From Chitinophagaceae bacterium UBA1931 (GTDB lineage Bacteria > Bacteroidota > Bacteroidia > Chitinophagales > Chitinophagaceae), in contig DDFJ01000001.1 of NCBI GenBank assembly GCA_002337125.1, forward strand, positions 1,141,597 to 1,205,596: DNA of 64,000 nt. The letters are read 5' to 3'. This document shows, piece by piece, positions 51,202 through 60,727 of the stretch; position 1 is the stretch's first letter, and the number at the start of each line of letters is the position of its first letter. Made by a program: the position numbers and the translations under genes. The notes under the pieces were generated by a model, which saw only the letters and a list, made by a program, of their open reading frames with translations, made no database searches and had not been told where the DNA came from.

Positions 51202-53196
51202 TTATTCATAAGCCAGCAATCGTAATGCATTCAAAACAACTACAAGGGTGGATCCTTCGTGTGCTGCTACTGCCGGTCCAATGTTGGCAATACCCAAAAT
51301 AGTTAAGGGTATAAGCAACGCCACCATCCCCAAACTGATGAACAGGTTTTGCCTGATGATACGCTTGCTTCTCCGGCTCAGCCCAATTGCAAAACGGAGA
51401 TTTTCAAGCTGGTTGGCCATTAACGCAATATCAGCTGTTTCTAAAGCAACATCACTTCCTGCTGCACCCATTGCAATTCCTACTGTACTTTTGGCCATGG
51501 CTGGGGCATCATTTACACCATCACCCACCATGGCAAGTTTGCTTTCCTGCTTGCGTAAAAGATTTATTGCCGATACTTTCTCTTCAGGAAGTAAATCACC
51601 TTTGGCTTCAGTAAGCCCAATTTCTGCTGCCACTGCATCTGCCACCTGCTGGTTATCGCCGGTAAGCATAATCATTTTCCGGATGCCTATCTGCTTTAAA
51701 TCATTGATCACTTGCCTGGCTTCTGCTCTTGGAATATCCATCACACCTGCAACACCGTAAAACTGTTCATCTTTGCTTACAATCATGGTGCTGTTTCCTT
51801 CTTTTTGTAACTGCTGCATTATTTCCTTTACTTCCGCAGGTAACGCAACCTGGTAAGCTTTAAATAACTCACTGTTACCAATTAAAACCCTGCTCCCTTC
51901 AATTTGTACTTCAATCCCTTTCCCCATAACGGCCAGTAAACCGGTTGCCTGCGGAACAGCGGCATTATTTAATCGTTCCAAACCTCCTTTTACAATTGCT
52001 AACGCAAGCGGGTGATCGCTTAATTGCTCAGCCGCAACAACAATCTTCAGTAACTCCTCTTCAGTAACTCCGTTAACGGTAACAATTTTATTTAAAACAG
52101 GCCTGCCTTCTGTAAGTGTACCTGTTTTATCAAAAGCAACGGCCGTAAGTACTCCAAGGTCTTCAAGCGGCCTGCCTCCTTTCACCAGTACTCCCTGCCT
52201 GGCAGCTCTTGCAATACCACTTAATACAGCACTCGGTGTGGAGATTGCCAGTGCACATGGACTTGCTGCAACCAATACGGCCATAGCCCGGTAAAAACTA
52301 TTTCCAAATGATTCATGAATAAACAAAAAAGCAAAACATAATAACACAACCAATAGAAGTACTGCAGGCACATAATAACGCTCAATTTTTTTGGTTAATT
52401 GCTGCGTAGGCGATTGTTGCTGCTCAGCTTCTTTCACCATTTTTACCACCCTCGCAAGCGTTGAATCGCTGGCTTCTTTCGTTGTTTTTATTTCAAGTAC
52501 AGAATCCCCGTTAATAGTACCTGCAAATACTTTATACTGCTGCTGAATCTTATGTTCATCATTTATATCAACAGCAGGATCATCAACAGCAAACTTATCT
52601 ACTGGAATACTTTCACCTGTTATCGGCGCCTGGTTAACAGCACTGCTGCCTGCAATTACAATACCATCTGCCGGTATTTTAGTATTTGGTTTCACAATAA
52701 CGATATCTCCTTTCTTCAGTTGCTCTGCCGGTATTTCTTCCTGTAAACCATTGCGTTTAATAATCGCAGTTTTGGGTGTCAGCGAACCAAGTGCCTCTAT
52801 TGATTTGCGTGCTTTTTGCATGGCCATATTTTCCAATGCATGCCCAAGGCTGAACAGGAAAAGCAACAAGGCCCCTTCCGGCCATTTGCCTAAAAAGGCT
52901 GCACCGGCTGCAGCAACCAGCATCAGAAAATCAATTTCAAATTTTCCTTCCCTGGTACCTTCAATTGCTTCGCTTAATGTATAGTATCCTCCAAAAAAAT
53001 AAGAGGCAATATAACATGCAAGCCCCGCCCATACCGGCAGGTTACTTATAAATTCACTGAGAACAAATCCCAGCCCGAGAAAAATTCCACAAAGAATGGA
53101 AAATATAAATTCAGTCCTTTTACCAAAAATTCCTGAATGGTCATGTTCATGATTGGCATTTTCTCCGCCTTGTTTATGTTTGTGTTCGTTGCTCAT
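51202..53196 (-). CDS. P1B-4-type metal-exporting ATPase (Co/Fe/Zn group)
   Basis: 664 residues. His-rich N-terminus ('EHKHKQGGENANHEHDH'), TGES at 193-196, membrane motif SPC at 312-314, phosphorylation site Asp356 in DKTGT, 'MLTGDN', 'GDGVNDAPA', and 'AHEGST' (His646) close to the C-terminus. SPC together with HEG(S/G)T is the signature of subgroup P1B-4, which exports Co2+ or Fe2+ rather than the CPC-type Cu/Zn/Cd pumps. There is no N-terminal Cys-based metal-binding domain. It is the last gene of the RND metal-efflux operon, starting 2 bp after the NicO-like gene. Confidence 0.9.
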   Translation of the reverse strand: MSNEHKHKQGGENANHEHDHSGIFGKRTEFIFSILCGIFLGLGFVLSEFISNLPVWAGLACYIASYFFGGYYTLSEAIEGTREGKFEIDFLMLVAAAGAAFLGKWPEGALLLFLFSLGHALENMAMQKARKSIEALGSLTPKTAIIKRNGLQEEIPAEQLKKGDIVIVKPNTKIPADGIVIAGSSAVNQAPITGESIPVDKFAVDDPAVDINDEHKIQQQYKVFAGTINGDSVLEIKTTKEASDSTLARVVKMVKEAEQQQSPTQQLTKKIERYYVPAVLLLVVLLCFAFLFIHESFGNSFYRAMAVLVAASPCALAISTPSAVLSGIARAARQGVLVKGGRPLEDLGVLTAVAFDKTGTLTEGRPVLNKIVTVNGVTEEELLKIVVAAEQLSDHPLALAIVKGGLERLNNAAVPQATGLLAVMGKGIEVQIEGSRVLIGNSELFKAYQVALPAEVKEIMQQLQKEGNSTMIVSKDEQFYGVAGVMDIPRAEARQVINDLKQIGIRKMIMLTGDNQQVADAVAAEIGLTEAKGDLLPEEKVSAINLLRKQESKLAMVGDGVNDAPAMAKSTVGIAMGAAGSDVALETADIALMANQLENLRFAIGLSRRSKRIIRQNLFISLGMVALLIPLTILGIANIGPAVAAHEGSTLVVVLNALRLLAYE

Positions 53197-53198
53197 AA

Positions 53199-53813
53199 TT
53201 AACTAATAAAAAATGAAACAATACCTGTTACAATTAATACAACACCTGTAATGATGCCTGCATTATGTTCCCATTGATGCCAGTTTAATTTTAATACGCC
53301 TTTATATGCAATACGTACCCATATCAGCATACCCGTAACTGTTATAATTGTATACATTAATGCAATAGCTGCAAGAAAGTACCATCCCTTTGTTCCTGCT
53401 AAAAGAAAATAAGCTTCAATTTCCATGCAGGGCGAAAGAAACATGGCAATAATCAATGCAGCAACAACAGCAGCCTTGCTTTTCTTGCCAATACTTGTTT
53501 TATGCAAATGAAAATGATGATGCCTGTAATGCTGCTGCACAAAATACAGTCCTAACAAAACAAGAATTGCTGGCCCGATGATATGTGTAAAGTCATCAAT
53601 ATGCACCGCAAGTTCATGTCCAATCAATGAAAGCAAAACACCGATTAATACTGTACTGAAAGCATGTGCCAGTCCGGCAACAAACGTAACCCTGAGTACC
53701 TCTCCTAAACCCCAGCCTTCCTTTCTGCCAATTGCCAGCAACGGCAGCCAGTGATTAGGAATAACAGCATGCAGCAGGCTTAAGGCAAGACTTCCGATAA
53801 AAACTGAAATCAT
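53199..53813 (-). CDS. NicO/TauE-like nickel-cobalt membrane transporter
   Basis: 204 residues, about six transmembrane helices. 'LSLLHAVIPNHWLPLLAIGRKEGW' with a conserved His, a His-rich cytoplasmic loop ('QQHYRHHHFHLHKT') and 'FLSPCMEIEAYFL' are features of the NicO/RcnA-like and UreH-like permeases. It probably moves Ni2+ or Co2+ together with the P1B-4 ATPase. The ATG overlaps the end of the preceding methyltransferase-like gene by 4 bp, and the ATPase gene follows after 2 bp. Confidence 0.75.
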   Translation of the reverse strand: MISVFIGSLALSLLHAVIPNHWLPLLAIGRKEGWGLGEVLRVTFVAGLAHAFSTVLIGVLLSLIGHELAVHIDDFTHIIGPAILVLLGLYFVQQHYRHHHFHLHKTSIGKKSKAAVVAALIIAMFLSPCMEIEAYFLLAGTKGWYFLAAIALMYTIITVTGMLIWVRIAYKGVLKLNWHQWEHNAGIITGVVLIVTGIVSFFIS

Positions 53814-54421
53814 AACAATCTCCTTGTTTTAGATTTATACTTTCGGTAAACTTCACCATGACGTTGTACTAAAAAGTCCTCTTCCAGCCTTATTTGTATT
53901 TGAAGAACAACATACGTTGTTAACATCAAACACAAAGTGAGAGCCCCCGGTAGTAACAGGAATAAACCGGCCTGGCTTGCAATCATACCTGAAAAAACAG
54001 GGTTACGGCTCAGGCTGAAAAGCCCGTTGGTAACTAATGATGTTTCATGATCAGTATCAATTCCAATACGCCAGCTCTCCTTCATTTGAAACTGTGCAGT
54101 AACAATCCATAGTAATGCAGCAGGAAGCAAAACCAATCCTGCGGTTTTAATATACTGGTGATCCATATACTAAATTGGTAAAAAATACTGGTAAAGTTTC
54201 CCGCTTGTTGAAAAAACCAGAACAACAATCACTGTCATTAACATCAGCAGCTTCATAACAAAACCAATGTAATTCTGAGCTGTGTCTTCACTGTTAAACC
54301 TTACAGGATTTACTCCCGTACGTTTCCATGTTCTGTAAGATGGCCATACAAAAACAACAGTAAAATACACAAACATGTAAACGGGTAGGTAAAATTTTAA
54401 AAAGCTTTGCATACAATTCAT
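53810..54421 (-). pseudogene. Isoprenylcysteine-carboxyl-methyltransferase-like membrane protein, split by in-frame TAG
   Basis: One continuous frame of 203 codons from ATG 54421 to the stop at 53810 is interrupted by a single TAG at 54170-54172, after '...GKLYQYFLPI' and before 'YMDHQYIKTAG'. Both sides belong to one ICMT-like protein. The N-terminal half has two helices ('LPVYMFVYFTVVFVWPSYRTWKRTGVNP'); the C-terminal half has 'GIDTDHETSLVTNGLFSLSRNPVFSGM' and 'RLEEDFLVQRHGEVYRKYKSK'. Homologues I recall have Trp where the stop lies, so TGG to TAG is the likely change. The C-terminal part can restart at ATG 54166. Either a recent nonsense mutation or two interacting halves. Confidence 0.7.
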
Positions 54422-55666
54422 TTAATCTTCATGTTCACCGGTATTGGTCATTTTCGCCAGTATAAAAAAGGCACCTTTTGTAACAATTATTGTTTCGGCA
54501 GGTATCTCTTTGAGCAAGGTAACCTCACTGTATCCAACATCAGTTGTACCCTTGACAACAGGTATTTTTTCAAATGTTATACCTGCTTTTTGTTTTACAT
54601 TCTCTTCTTTGTGTTTTATATCCACTGCTCCGTTATTGCTGCCAGCTGTATGCTCATCTTCTGTATGTGCGCTTGTTACTATAAACAGGTAATCCCTGCC
54701 CTGGTAATTCACAATGGCATCAGTAGGCACTGCTGGTACGGTCGACTTATCTAAGCTTACCAGCGCTGTTATATTCATGCCGTCTATTAATCCTGTTTTA
54801 TCACCCATTACCCTTGCATGCACAGGTATTGTTTTACTGCCGGCTTCAAAAGCTGTACCGATTGAAAAAATCTGCGCATCAAACTCTTTTCCGGCATTAT
54901 TGGTAATGGTAAAATGAATCGTTTGATTGGGTTTTAATTTTGGCAGATCTTTTTCATACACATACAAATCCAGGTGCAGTTGTGAATTGTTCACAATTTC
55001 AGCAATGGGCGTACTCACATCTACATTGCTTCCCAGTTGTGCCGATACCTTGCTGATGGTTCCGCTGATGGGTGCCCTTACAACAATAACAGACGAAAAA
55101 CCCTGTGAAGCCCCAACTGCCGATAATTGCTTCTGCAATCCCGAACGTTGTGTTTTAAGTGTGCTCAGTTCTGTTTGCACCTGTTGAAGCCGCTTAAGCG
55201 GAGCTGCATTTCCTTCCACCAGTTCTTTCTGGCGCTTTACTTCTGTTTCTGTAAGTGCAATTTGTGCATTCACCTGCTGCAGCTGCTGTTGTGTTTGTAT
55301 AAGTTCAGGATTAACAATTGTTGCAATTGCCTGCCCTTGTTTTACAAAATTACCAGGCTGTACATTCAGCGTCTTGATTACACCGCTTATCAGTGGCACA
55401 ACAAAAGCTTTGTTTTGATTGGGAACAGTAAGAACACCGTTTGCTTTTATAGAATTGGTGAGTTCCTTTTTTTCAATTGTTCCTAACTCAATGCCAATTG
55501 CCTTCACCTGCTCATTGGTAAGTGTGGCCGTATTTTCATTCAGGTGTTCTTCCGCTCCGTTGTCATGCGTTTCCTGTTTTTCTGCTTCGGTACCTGCCTT
55601 GTTACCGCAGGAGCTGAATACTGTAAGAGTGCATATAGTTAAAACGATGATGATGATTTGCTTCAT
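54422..55666 (-). CDS. RND efflux periplasmic adaptor lipoprotein (CzcB/CusB-like)
   Basis: 414 residues. Lipobox FSSC with Cys20; lipoyl/hairpin domain with 'FVVPLISGVIKTLNVQPGNFVKQGQAIATIVNPELIQTQQQL' region (about 88-135); alpha-helical hairpin (to about 185); beta-barrel and membrane-proximal domains. Possible metal-binding His residues lie near the C-terminus ('SAHTEDEHTAGS', 'NTGEHED'). It connects the CzcA-type pump to the outer-membrane channel, which here is fused to the pump. It starts 10 bp after the pump gene and abuts the ICMT-like gene. Confidence 0.92.
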   Translation of the reverse strand: MKQIIIIVLTICTLTVFSSCGNKAGTEAEKQETHDNGAEEHLNENTATLTNEQVKAIGIELGTIEKKELTNSIKANGVLTVPNQNKAFVVPLISGVIKTLNVQPGNFVKQGQAIATIVNPELIQTQQQLQQVNAQIALTETEVKRQKELVEGNAAPLKRLQQVQTELSTLKTQRSGLQKQLSAVGASQGFSSVIVVRAPISGTISKVSAQLGSNVDVSTPIAEIVNNSQLHLDLYVYEKDLPKLKPNQTIHFTITNNAGKEFDAQIFSIGTAFEAGSKTIPVHARVMGDKTGLIDGMNITALVSLDKSTVPAVPTDAIVNYQGRDYLFIVTSAHTEDEHTAGSNNGAVDIKHKEENVKQKAGITFEKIPVVKGTTDVGYSEVTLLKEIPAETIIVTKGAFFILAKMTNTGEHED

Positions 55667-55676
55667 AGCTGCTGTT

Positions 55677-58600
55677 TTACTTGTTGTTGAAATAATTAAA
55701 CTGAATAACAGATTGATTGTACTGGTTCAGTACTTCCAGGTAGTTTTTCTTTGTTTCAATTGCCTGGCTGAGGAACTGGCTCAATTCAGCAAAGCTGATT
55801 TCACCTGCCTGGTAACTGAGTGTGGCAGCCTTGATAATTTCATCTGCCTGTCTCAGTCCCGTTGTTTCATAAAAAGAAAGCAGGGCCAGGCTTTTTTCAA
55901 TTGCTGTTAATGCATTTTCACGCTGGGTATTTAACTGCTGGGTTTGATAGGCAAACTGCTTTTGCTGCACTTCCAGTTCAGCATTGGCTGTTCTGATTTT
56001 GTTTTTATAGGCACTGCCGTTAAACAAGGGAAATGCAGCAGTTACAGAAAACCCGGTGTAAGGATCTTTTGCAGCCCAAAGACGTTGTGTAAATAACCTG
56101 CCTGAAAATTCCGGCTTGTTCATATTCTTCTGTACTGAAATATTCGAAGCAGCAATATGAATTGTTTGTTGCTGCAATGCCAGTAAAGGATGCAGGCTGT
56201 CTGGAACATTAACAGTAAGAGCTAATTTCTCTAATGGACGGTTTACAGGTAACAACCACTGGTTTAAATTAAGCAGCATCATGAACTGCTGCTGCTGCAC
56301 CTGTATATCTTTATTGTTTTGCTGCAGCATTGCCTCCAGCTCTTTCATTCTTGCTTCTGCTGCAATTTTGTCAAGCCCTGCAGCTTCGCCCGTTTTAAAC
56401 CGGAGTTCAGCCGCTTTATACAAGGATGTATAAATACTGTCCAGTCGTTGAAACAAAAAAAGTTTATCCTGCAGGTACCACAACTGGTAATAAACAGTAC
56501 GTACATCTCTTTTCAGAATGGCATTAATGGCCGGAGTATTTAACCGGGCATAAACTAATTGCTGCTCAAAGTATTCCTTTCTTGCTTTATAAAGTCCGGG
56601 CCATGCCACTGCCTGCGAAACACCAATTTTTAATATACCCTTTGTATCAGATGGCCGCATGTCTTCGTTTTCTGCAAACACACCTGTTTTAGGAATTTCA
56701 TTAGCAGTTTTCACTGCATAACCGGCCCTGTCTATTTCAGATTGATTAATACTGATTTGCTGATTGTTTTTTAGTGCAGTATCAATGGCTTCATTGATGC
56801 CAATACGCTGCTGTGCATTTACTGAAGAAGTACACATCAGCAACAGCACTGCTGCAACGGCACTGATTGTTCGTTTACCTGGTCCTCGCTTTGTCGAAAA
56901 CAGGATGTAAAGACAGGGCAATACAACCAATGTTAAAAAGGTGGCAGTGATTAATCCGCCAATAACCACCGTAGCCAGGGGTTTTTGAACTTCTGCTCCG
57001 GCTCCTGTACTTACTGCCATTGGCAAAAACCCCATTGATGCAACCATAGCAGTCATTAATACGGGGCGCAAACGCATCTTCGTTCCTTTCAGTACACGCT
57101 CTGTAACATCTGTTACTCCACCTTGCTGTAACTGGTTAAACGTACTGATCAATACTATGCCGTTTAATACAGCAACACCAAATAAAGCAATAAATCCAAC
57201 ACCCGCTGAAATGCTGAATGGCATACCACGCAGCAGCAATGCAAATACACCACCAATGGCACTCATCGGAATTGCAGTATAAATAAGCGTTGCCTGCTTT
57301 ACAGAACTGAACGTGAAATACAACAAACCGAATATGAGTAATAATGCAACCGGAACTGCAATCCGTAATCGGGCAGATGCTTCCTGGAGATTTTCAAAAG
57401 TGCCGCCATATGTGAGGAAATAACCTGTGGGTAATTTGTTTTGTGATAGTGAAAGCTTTTTCTGTATTTCATTAACCACCGATTCAACATCCCTTCCTTT
57501 CACATTAAACCCGATCACGATTCTTCGTTTGCCATCTTCACGGCTGATTTGTGCCGGCCCTTCTTTAATGGAAACGGTTGCAATCTGCGATAAAGGAACC
57601 TGGTTGCCTGTTTCAGTTGCGATGTAAAGATTACTGACATCTTCAATAGAACTTCTGTGTGCACTGTCTAATCGTACAACAAGATCAAACTTCCGCTCAT
57701 TTTCAAACACCACACTGGCTGCTTCTCCTGCAAAAGCAGTACTGATGGTTTTGTTTATATCTTCCACATTCAGTTTATAATTAGCCATCCTCGCCCTGTC
57801 ATATTGCACTGTAATCTGGGGCAAACCTGTTGTTCGCTCAATCTGGGGTACTGTTGCACCTTTTACTGTTTGAATAACTGTTGAAATCTTTGGCGCAAGT
57901 GCTGCCAGTGTATCAATATTCTCACCAAAAATTTTTATAGCCACGTCCTGCCTTACCCCTGTCATCAGTTCATTAAACCGCATTTGAATAGGTTGTGTGG
58001 CTTCAAAGAAAACACCCGGTATCACTTCCAGTTTTTCGATCATCATTGCTGCCAGTTCATTATAATTTTTTGTTGTTGTCCATTCCTTCATTGGTTTAAG
58101 GGTTATAATTAAATCAGTAGCTTCTGGTGGCATTGGATCAGTAGGAATTTCTGCACTTCCTGTTTTTCCCACAACAGTTTTCACTTCGGGAAAAGATTTA
58201 ATAATCCGTTCTGCCTGCATGGAAGTTTCAATACTCTGCGACAGGGATGTACCCTGCGGAAGTATACAGTGAAAGGCATAATCACCTTCCTGCAATTGTG
58301 GTAAAAACTCTCCGCCCATTCTTGAAAAAAGAACAATGGTAAGAACCAATAAGCCTGTTGCACTGGCAACCACAGCATATTTCCTGCTTATGGCCCATTT
58401 AATAACAGGGTTGTACATACGCTGAAAGAAATCCATCATCCTGTCGGCAAATGTTTTTTTATGTACTGCTTTCTTTGAAAGAAACAATGCACTCATCACA
58501 GGGATATAGGTTAACGATAACAGTAAAGCCCCGATGATTGCAAAACTTACTGTCTGCGCCATCGGGCTGAACATCTTCCCTTCAATTCCCCTTAACGAAA

Positions 58601-59990
58601 GAATGGGTAAATAAACAATAAGAATAATAACCTGGCCAAATGCAGCAGAGCTCATCATTTTTTTAGCACTTTCTTCTACCGATTCATCCATCTGCTTTTG
58701 CGTAAGTACTGCAGTAAATTTTTTGGCAGTCAGTAAATGCAAAGTAGCTTCTACAATAATCACAGCTCCATCCACGATCAAACCAAAATCAATTGCACCA
58801 AGACTCATAAGATTGGCACTTACTCCAAACAGCCGCATCATCCCCAGTGCAAACAGCATGGATAATGGAATAGCTGATGCTACAATTAAGCCGGCCCTGA
58901 TATTTCCAAGAAAAAGTATCAGCACAAAAATCACGATAAGAGCACCCTCAATCAAATTGGTTTCAACAGTTCCGATTGCACGCTTCACCAATCCTGTGCG
59001 GTCAACAAATGCTTCGATCTCAATATCCGGAGGCAATGATTTGCTGATCGTTTCCATCTTTGATTTAACCCTTGTCACTACTTCCGCACTGTTAGCACCT
59101 TTCAGCATCATCACAATACCTCCAACAACTTCTTTTTGCCCGTTATAGGTTAAGGCACCGTAACGCACAGCATGTCCCATCTGCACATCTGCCACATCTT
59201 TTATGAATACAGGAATTCCTGCTGCACTTGTTTTAACGGAAATGTTTTTGATGTCTTCTAATGTGGTAACAAGGCCAATCCCCCTGATAAAATAGGCGTT
59301 GGGTTTTTTATCTATATAGGCACCTCCGGTATTTTGATTGTTTTTTTCAAGAGCTGTAAAAATTTCAGGGATGGTTACATTCATAGCTTTTAACCGTTCG
59401 GGATTAACAGCTACTTCATATTGTTTTAAGTCTCCGCCAAAACTGTTTACTTCAGCTATTCCCGTTGTGCCATACAACTGCCGGGCTACTATCCAGTCCT
59501 GCATGGTACGTAAATCCATTGCTGAATACTTATTTTCTGAACCTTGTTTGGGGCGGATGATATATTGGTAAATTTCACCAAGTCCTGTACTTACAGGAGC
59601 CAGCTCCGGGGTACCCATCCCTTTCGGGATCTTCTGTTCGGCTTCTTTTAGTTTTTCATTTACTAACTGTCGGGCAAAATAAATATCAACATCGTCATGA
59701 AAAACAACCGTAATAACAGATAATCCAAATCTTGAAATCGACCGCATTTCTTCAAGATCTGGCAGGTTGGCAAGGCTTTGCTCAACAGGGTAAGTAACAA
59801 ACTGCTCTGTTTCCTGTGATGCAAGTGTTGGTGAAATGGTAATAACCTGTACCTGGTTATTGGTAATATCAGGCACAGCATCAATTGGTAATTTTGTGGC
59901 ACTCCATACGCCCCAGATAACAAGAACAATTGTTGCAACAGCAATAACCAGTTTATGTTTTATACTGAAATGAATAATCTTATTAAGCAT
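55677..59990 (-). CDS. czcA: CzcA-type heavy-metal RND pump fused to a TolC-like outer-membrane channel
   Basis: 1437 residues from ATG 59990; the frame extends further upstream but the CusA-typical start 'MLNKIIHFSIKHKLVI' is here. Residues 1 to about 1055 are a complete HME-RND pump. Asp401, Asp407 and Glu414 ('DFGLIVDGAVIIVE') match the proton-relay residues 402/408/415 of CzcA, indicating divalent cation (Co/Zn/Cd/Ni) export. About residue 1040 onwards there is a signal-peptide-like helix ('TISAVAAVLLLMCTSSVNAQQ') and then an OMF/TolC-like domain of about 380 residues with long coiled coils. The fusion puts inner- and outer-membrane parts in one chain, a form seen in Bacteroidota. Confidence 0.93.
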   Translation of the reverse strand: MLNKIIHFSIKHKLVIAVATIVLVIWGVWSATKLPIDAVPDITNNQVQVITISPTLASQETEQFVTYPVEQSLANLPDLEEMRSISRFGLSVITVVFHDDVDIYFARQLVNEKLKEAEQKIPKGMGTPELAPVSTGLGEIYQYIIRPKQGSENKYSAMDLRTMQDWIVARQLYGTTGIAEVNSFGGDLKQYEVAVNPERLKAMNVTIPEIFTALEKNNQNTGGAYIDKKPNAYFIRGIGLVTTLEDIKNISVKTSAAGIPVFIKDVADVQMGHAVRYGALTYNGQKEVVGGIVMMLKGANSAEVVTRVKSKMETISKSLPPDIEIEAFVDRTGLVKRAIGTVETNLIEGALIVIFVLILFLGNIRAGLIVASAIPLSMLFALGMMRLFGVSANLMSLGAIDFGLIVDGAVIIVEATLHLLTAKKFTAVLTQKQMDESVEESAKKMMSSAAFGQVIILIVYLPILSLRGIEGKMFSPMAQTVSFAIIGALLLSLTYIPVMSALFLSKKAVHKKTFADRMMDFFQRMYNPVIKWAISRKYAVVASATGLLVLTIVLFSRMGGEFLPQLQEGDYAFHCILPQGTSLSQSIETSMQAERIIKSFPEVKTVVGKTGSAEIPTDPMPPEATDLIITLKPMKEWTTTKNYNELAAMMIEKLEVIPGVFFEATQPIQMRFNELMTGVRQDVAIKIFGENIDTLAALAPKISTVIQTVKGATVPQIERTTGLPQITVQYDRARMANYKLNVEDINKTISTAFAGEAASVVFENERKFDLVVRLDSAHRSSIEDVSNLYIATETGNQVPLSQIATVSIKEGPAQISREDGKRRIVIGFNVKGRDVESVVNEIQKKLSLSQNKLPTGYFLTYGGTFENLQEASARLRIAVPVALLLIFGLLYFTFSSVKQATLIYTAIPMSAIGGVFALLLRGMPFSISAGVGFIALFGVAVLNGIVLISTFNQLQQGGVTDVTERVLKGTKMRLRPVLMTAMVASMGFLPMAVSTGAGAEVQKPLATVVIGGLITATFLTLVVLPCLYILFSTKRGPGKRTISAVAAVLLLMCTSSVNAQQRIGINEAIDTALKNNQQISINQSEIDRAGYAVKTANEIPKTGVFAENEDMRPSDTKGILKIGVSQAVAWPGLYKARKEYFEQQLVYARLNTPAINAILKRDVRTVYYQLWYLQDKLFLFQRLDSIYTSLYKAAELRFKTGEAAGLDKIAAEARMKELEAMLQQNNKDIQVQQQQFMMLLNLNQWLLPVNRPLEKLALTVNVPDSLHPLLALQQQTIHIAASNISVQKNMNKPEFSGRLFTQRLWAAKDPYTGFSVTAAFPLFNGSAYKNKIRTANAELEVQQKQFAYQTQQLNTQRENALTAIEKSLALLSFYETTGLRQADEIIKAATLSYQAGEISFAELSQFLSQAIETKKNYLEVLNQYNQSVIQFNYFNNK

Positions 59991-60220
59991 AGCTTCGAAT
60001 GATTTGTTAGTTGCTGATAATAATAAATGAGGTAAGCAGCAATTGCAGCAAACACGGTTATTCCGATGCATACAATTACAGTAAGCCTGATGATATCAGC
60101 GCCTGAAAGTTTTTTCTTCTTTCTTTTTTTGAAAGTAAAAGGAGTAATCAACTGATCTTAACTTGAAATCAGAAATAAATGATGCCCATGCGCATCATAT
60201 AAATTCACTGCTGAGATTTT

Positions 60221-60538
60221 TTAAGATAACTGGGGAGGTTGCCAGATGGCATACGAAACTTCCGAACAATAAGGATCCTTATAATCAGCATATCCTTTTT
60301 GTTCCTGGCTCACGGCAGGCGTAATGGTTACGGTAAGTAAACGGTAGTAGCTGGTTGCTGCACAGCAGGAGCAGCTGCAGAAAGGGGTGCAATGCTCACC
60401 TTCATGTGTATGTTGTTCATGGTTGGCTTTTGCAGAAATTGTTTCCTGCCTGGAAGGCATACAATCCTGTCTGTCGCCACAAGGCATACAGGCAAGGATC
60501 AGTAACCATAAACTTAACAGGTGAGTAAACAATTTCAT
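60221..60538 (-). CDS. Cys/His-rich exported protein (DUF6660-like), first gene of the metal-efflux operon
   Basis: 105 residues from ATG 60538; an earlier in-frame Met adds eight. Signal peptide ('LLSLWLLILACMPCGD', possibly a lipoprotein), then 'HEQHTHEGEHCTPFCSCSCC', a dense potential metal-binding cluster. Such small proteins sit upstream of CzcA/CusA genes in Bacteroidota. It probably binds or senses metal in the envelope. A gap of about 230 bp separates it from the pump gene; a TTG-initiated membrane-like frame within that gap is not called. Confidence 0.7.
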   Translation of the reverse strand: MKLFTHLLSLWLLILACMPCGDRQDCMPSRQETISAKANHEQHTHEGEHCTPFCSCSCCAATSYYRLLTVTITPAVSQEQKGYADYKDPYCSEVSYAIWQPPQLS

Positions 60539-60727
60539 TAATGCAAAATTAACCACTTGCACAACTTCTGTCTGATTTTATCAAATGAATATTTTAGTAA
60601 TGAAGTTGCAAAAACGAAATATTAATACGATTCACTTAATAACAAATGATGAAAAGCAATGGTTTAAGCAGGGCTGTTATCTGCAGCAATTCATGCCGGG
60701 TATCTTCATAACAAATTCAACTCAAAA
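60539..60727. other. Spacer upstream of metal-efflux operon
   Basis: AT-rich DNA that should contain the promoter for the Cys/His-rich protein gene and the pump operon. No metal-regulator operator was recognised. Confidence 0.35.

Noticed and set aside
59960..60151. 63-codon minus-strand frame with a hydrophobic helix overlapping the CzcA start
   Set aside because: It can only start at TTG and overlaps the pump gene by 31 bp; the membrane-like composition is not enough to call it.
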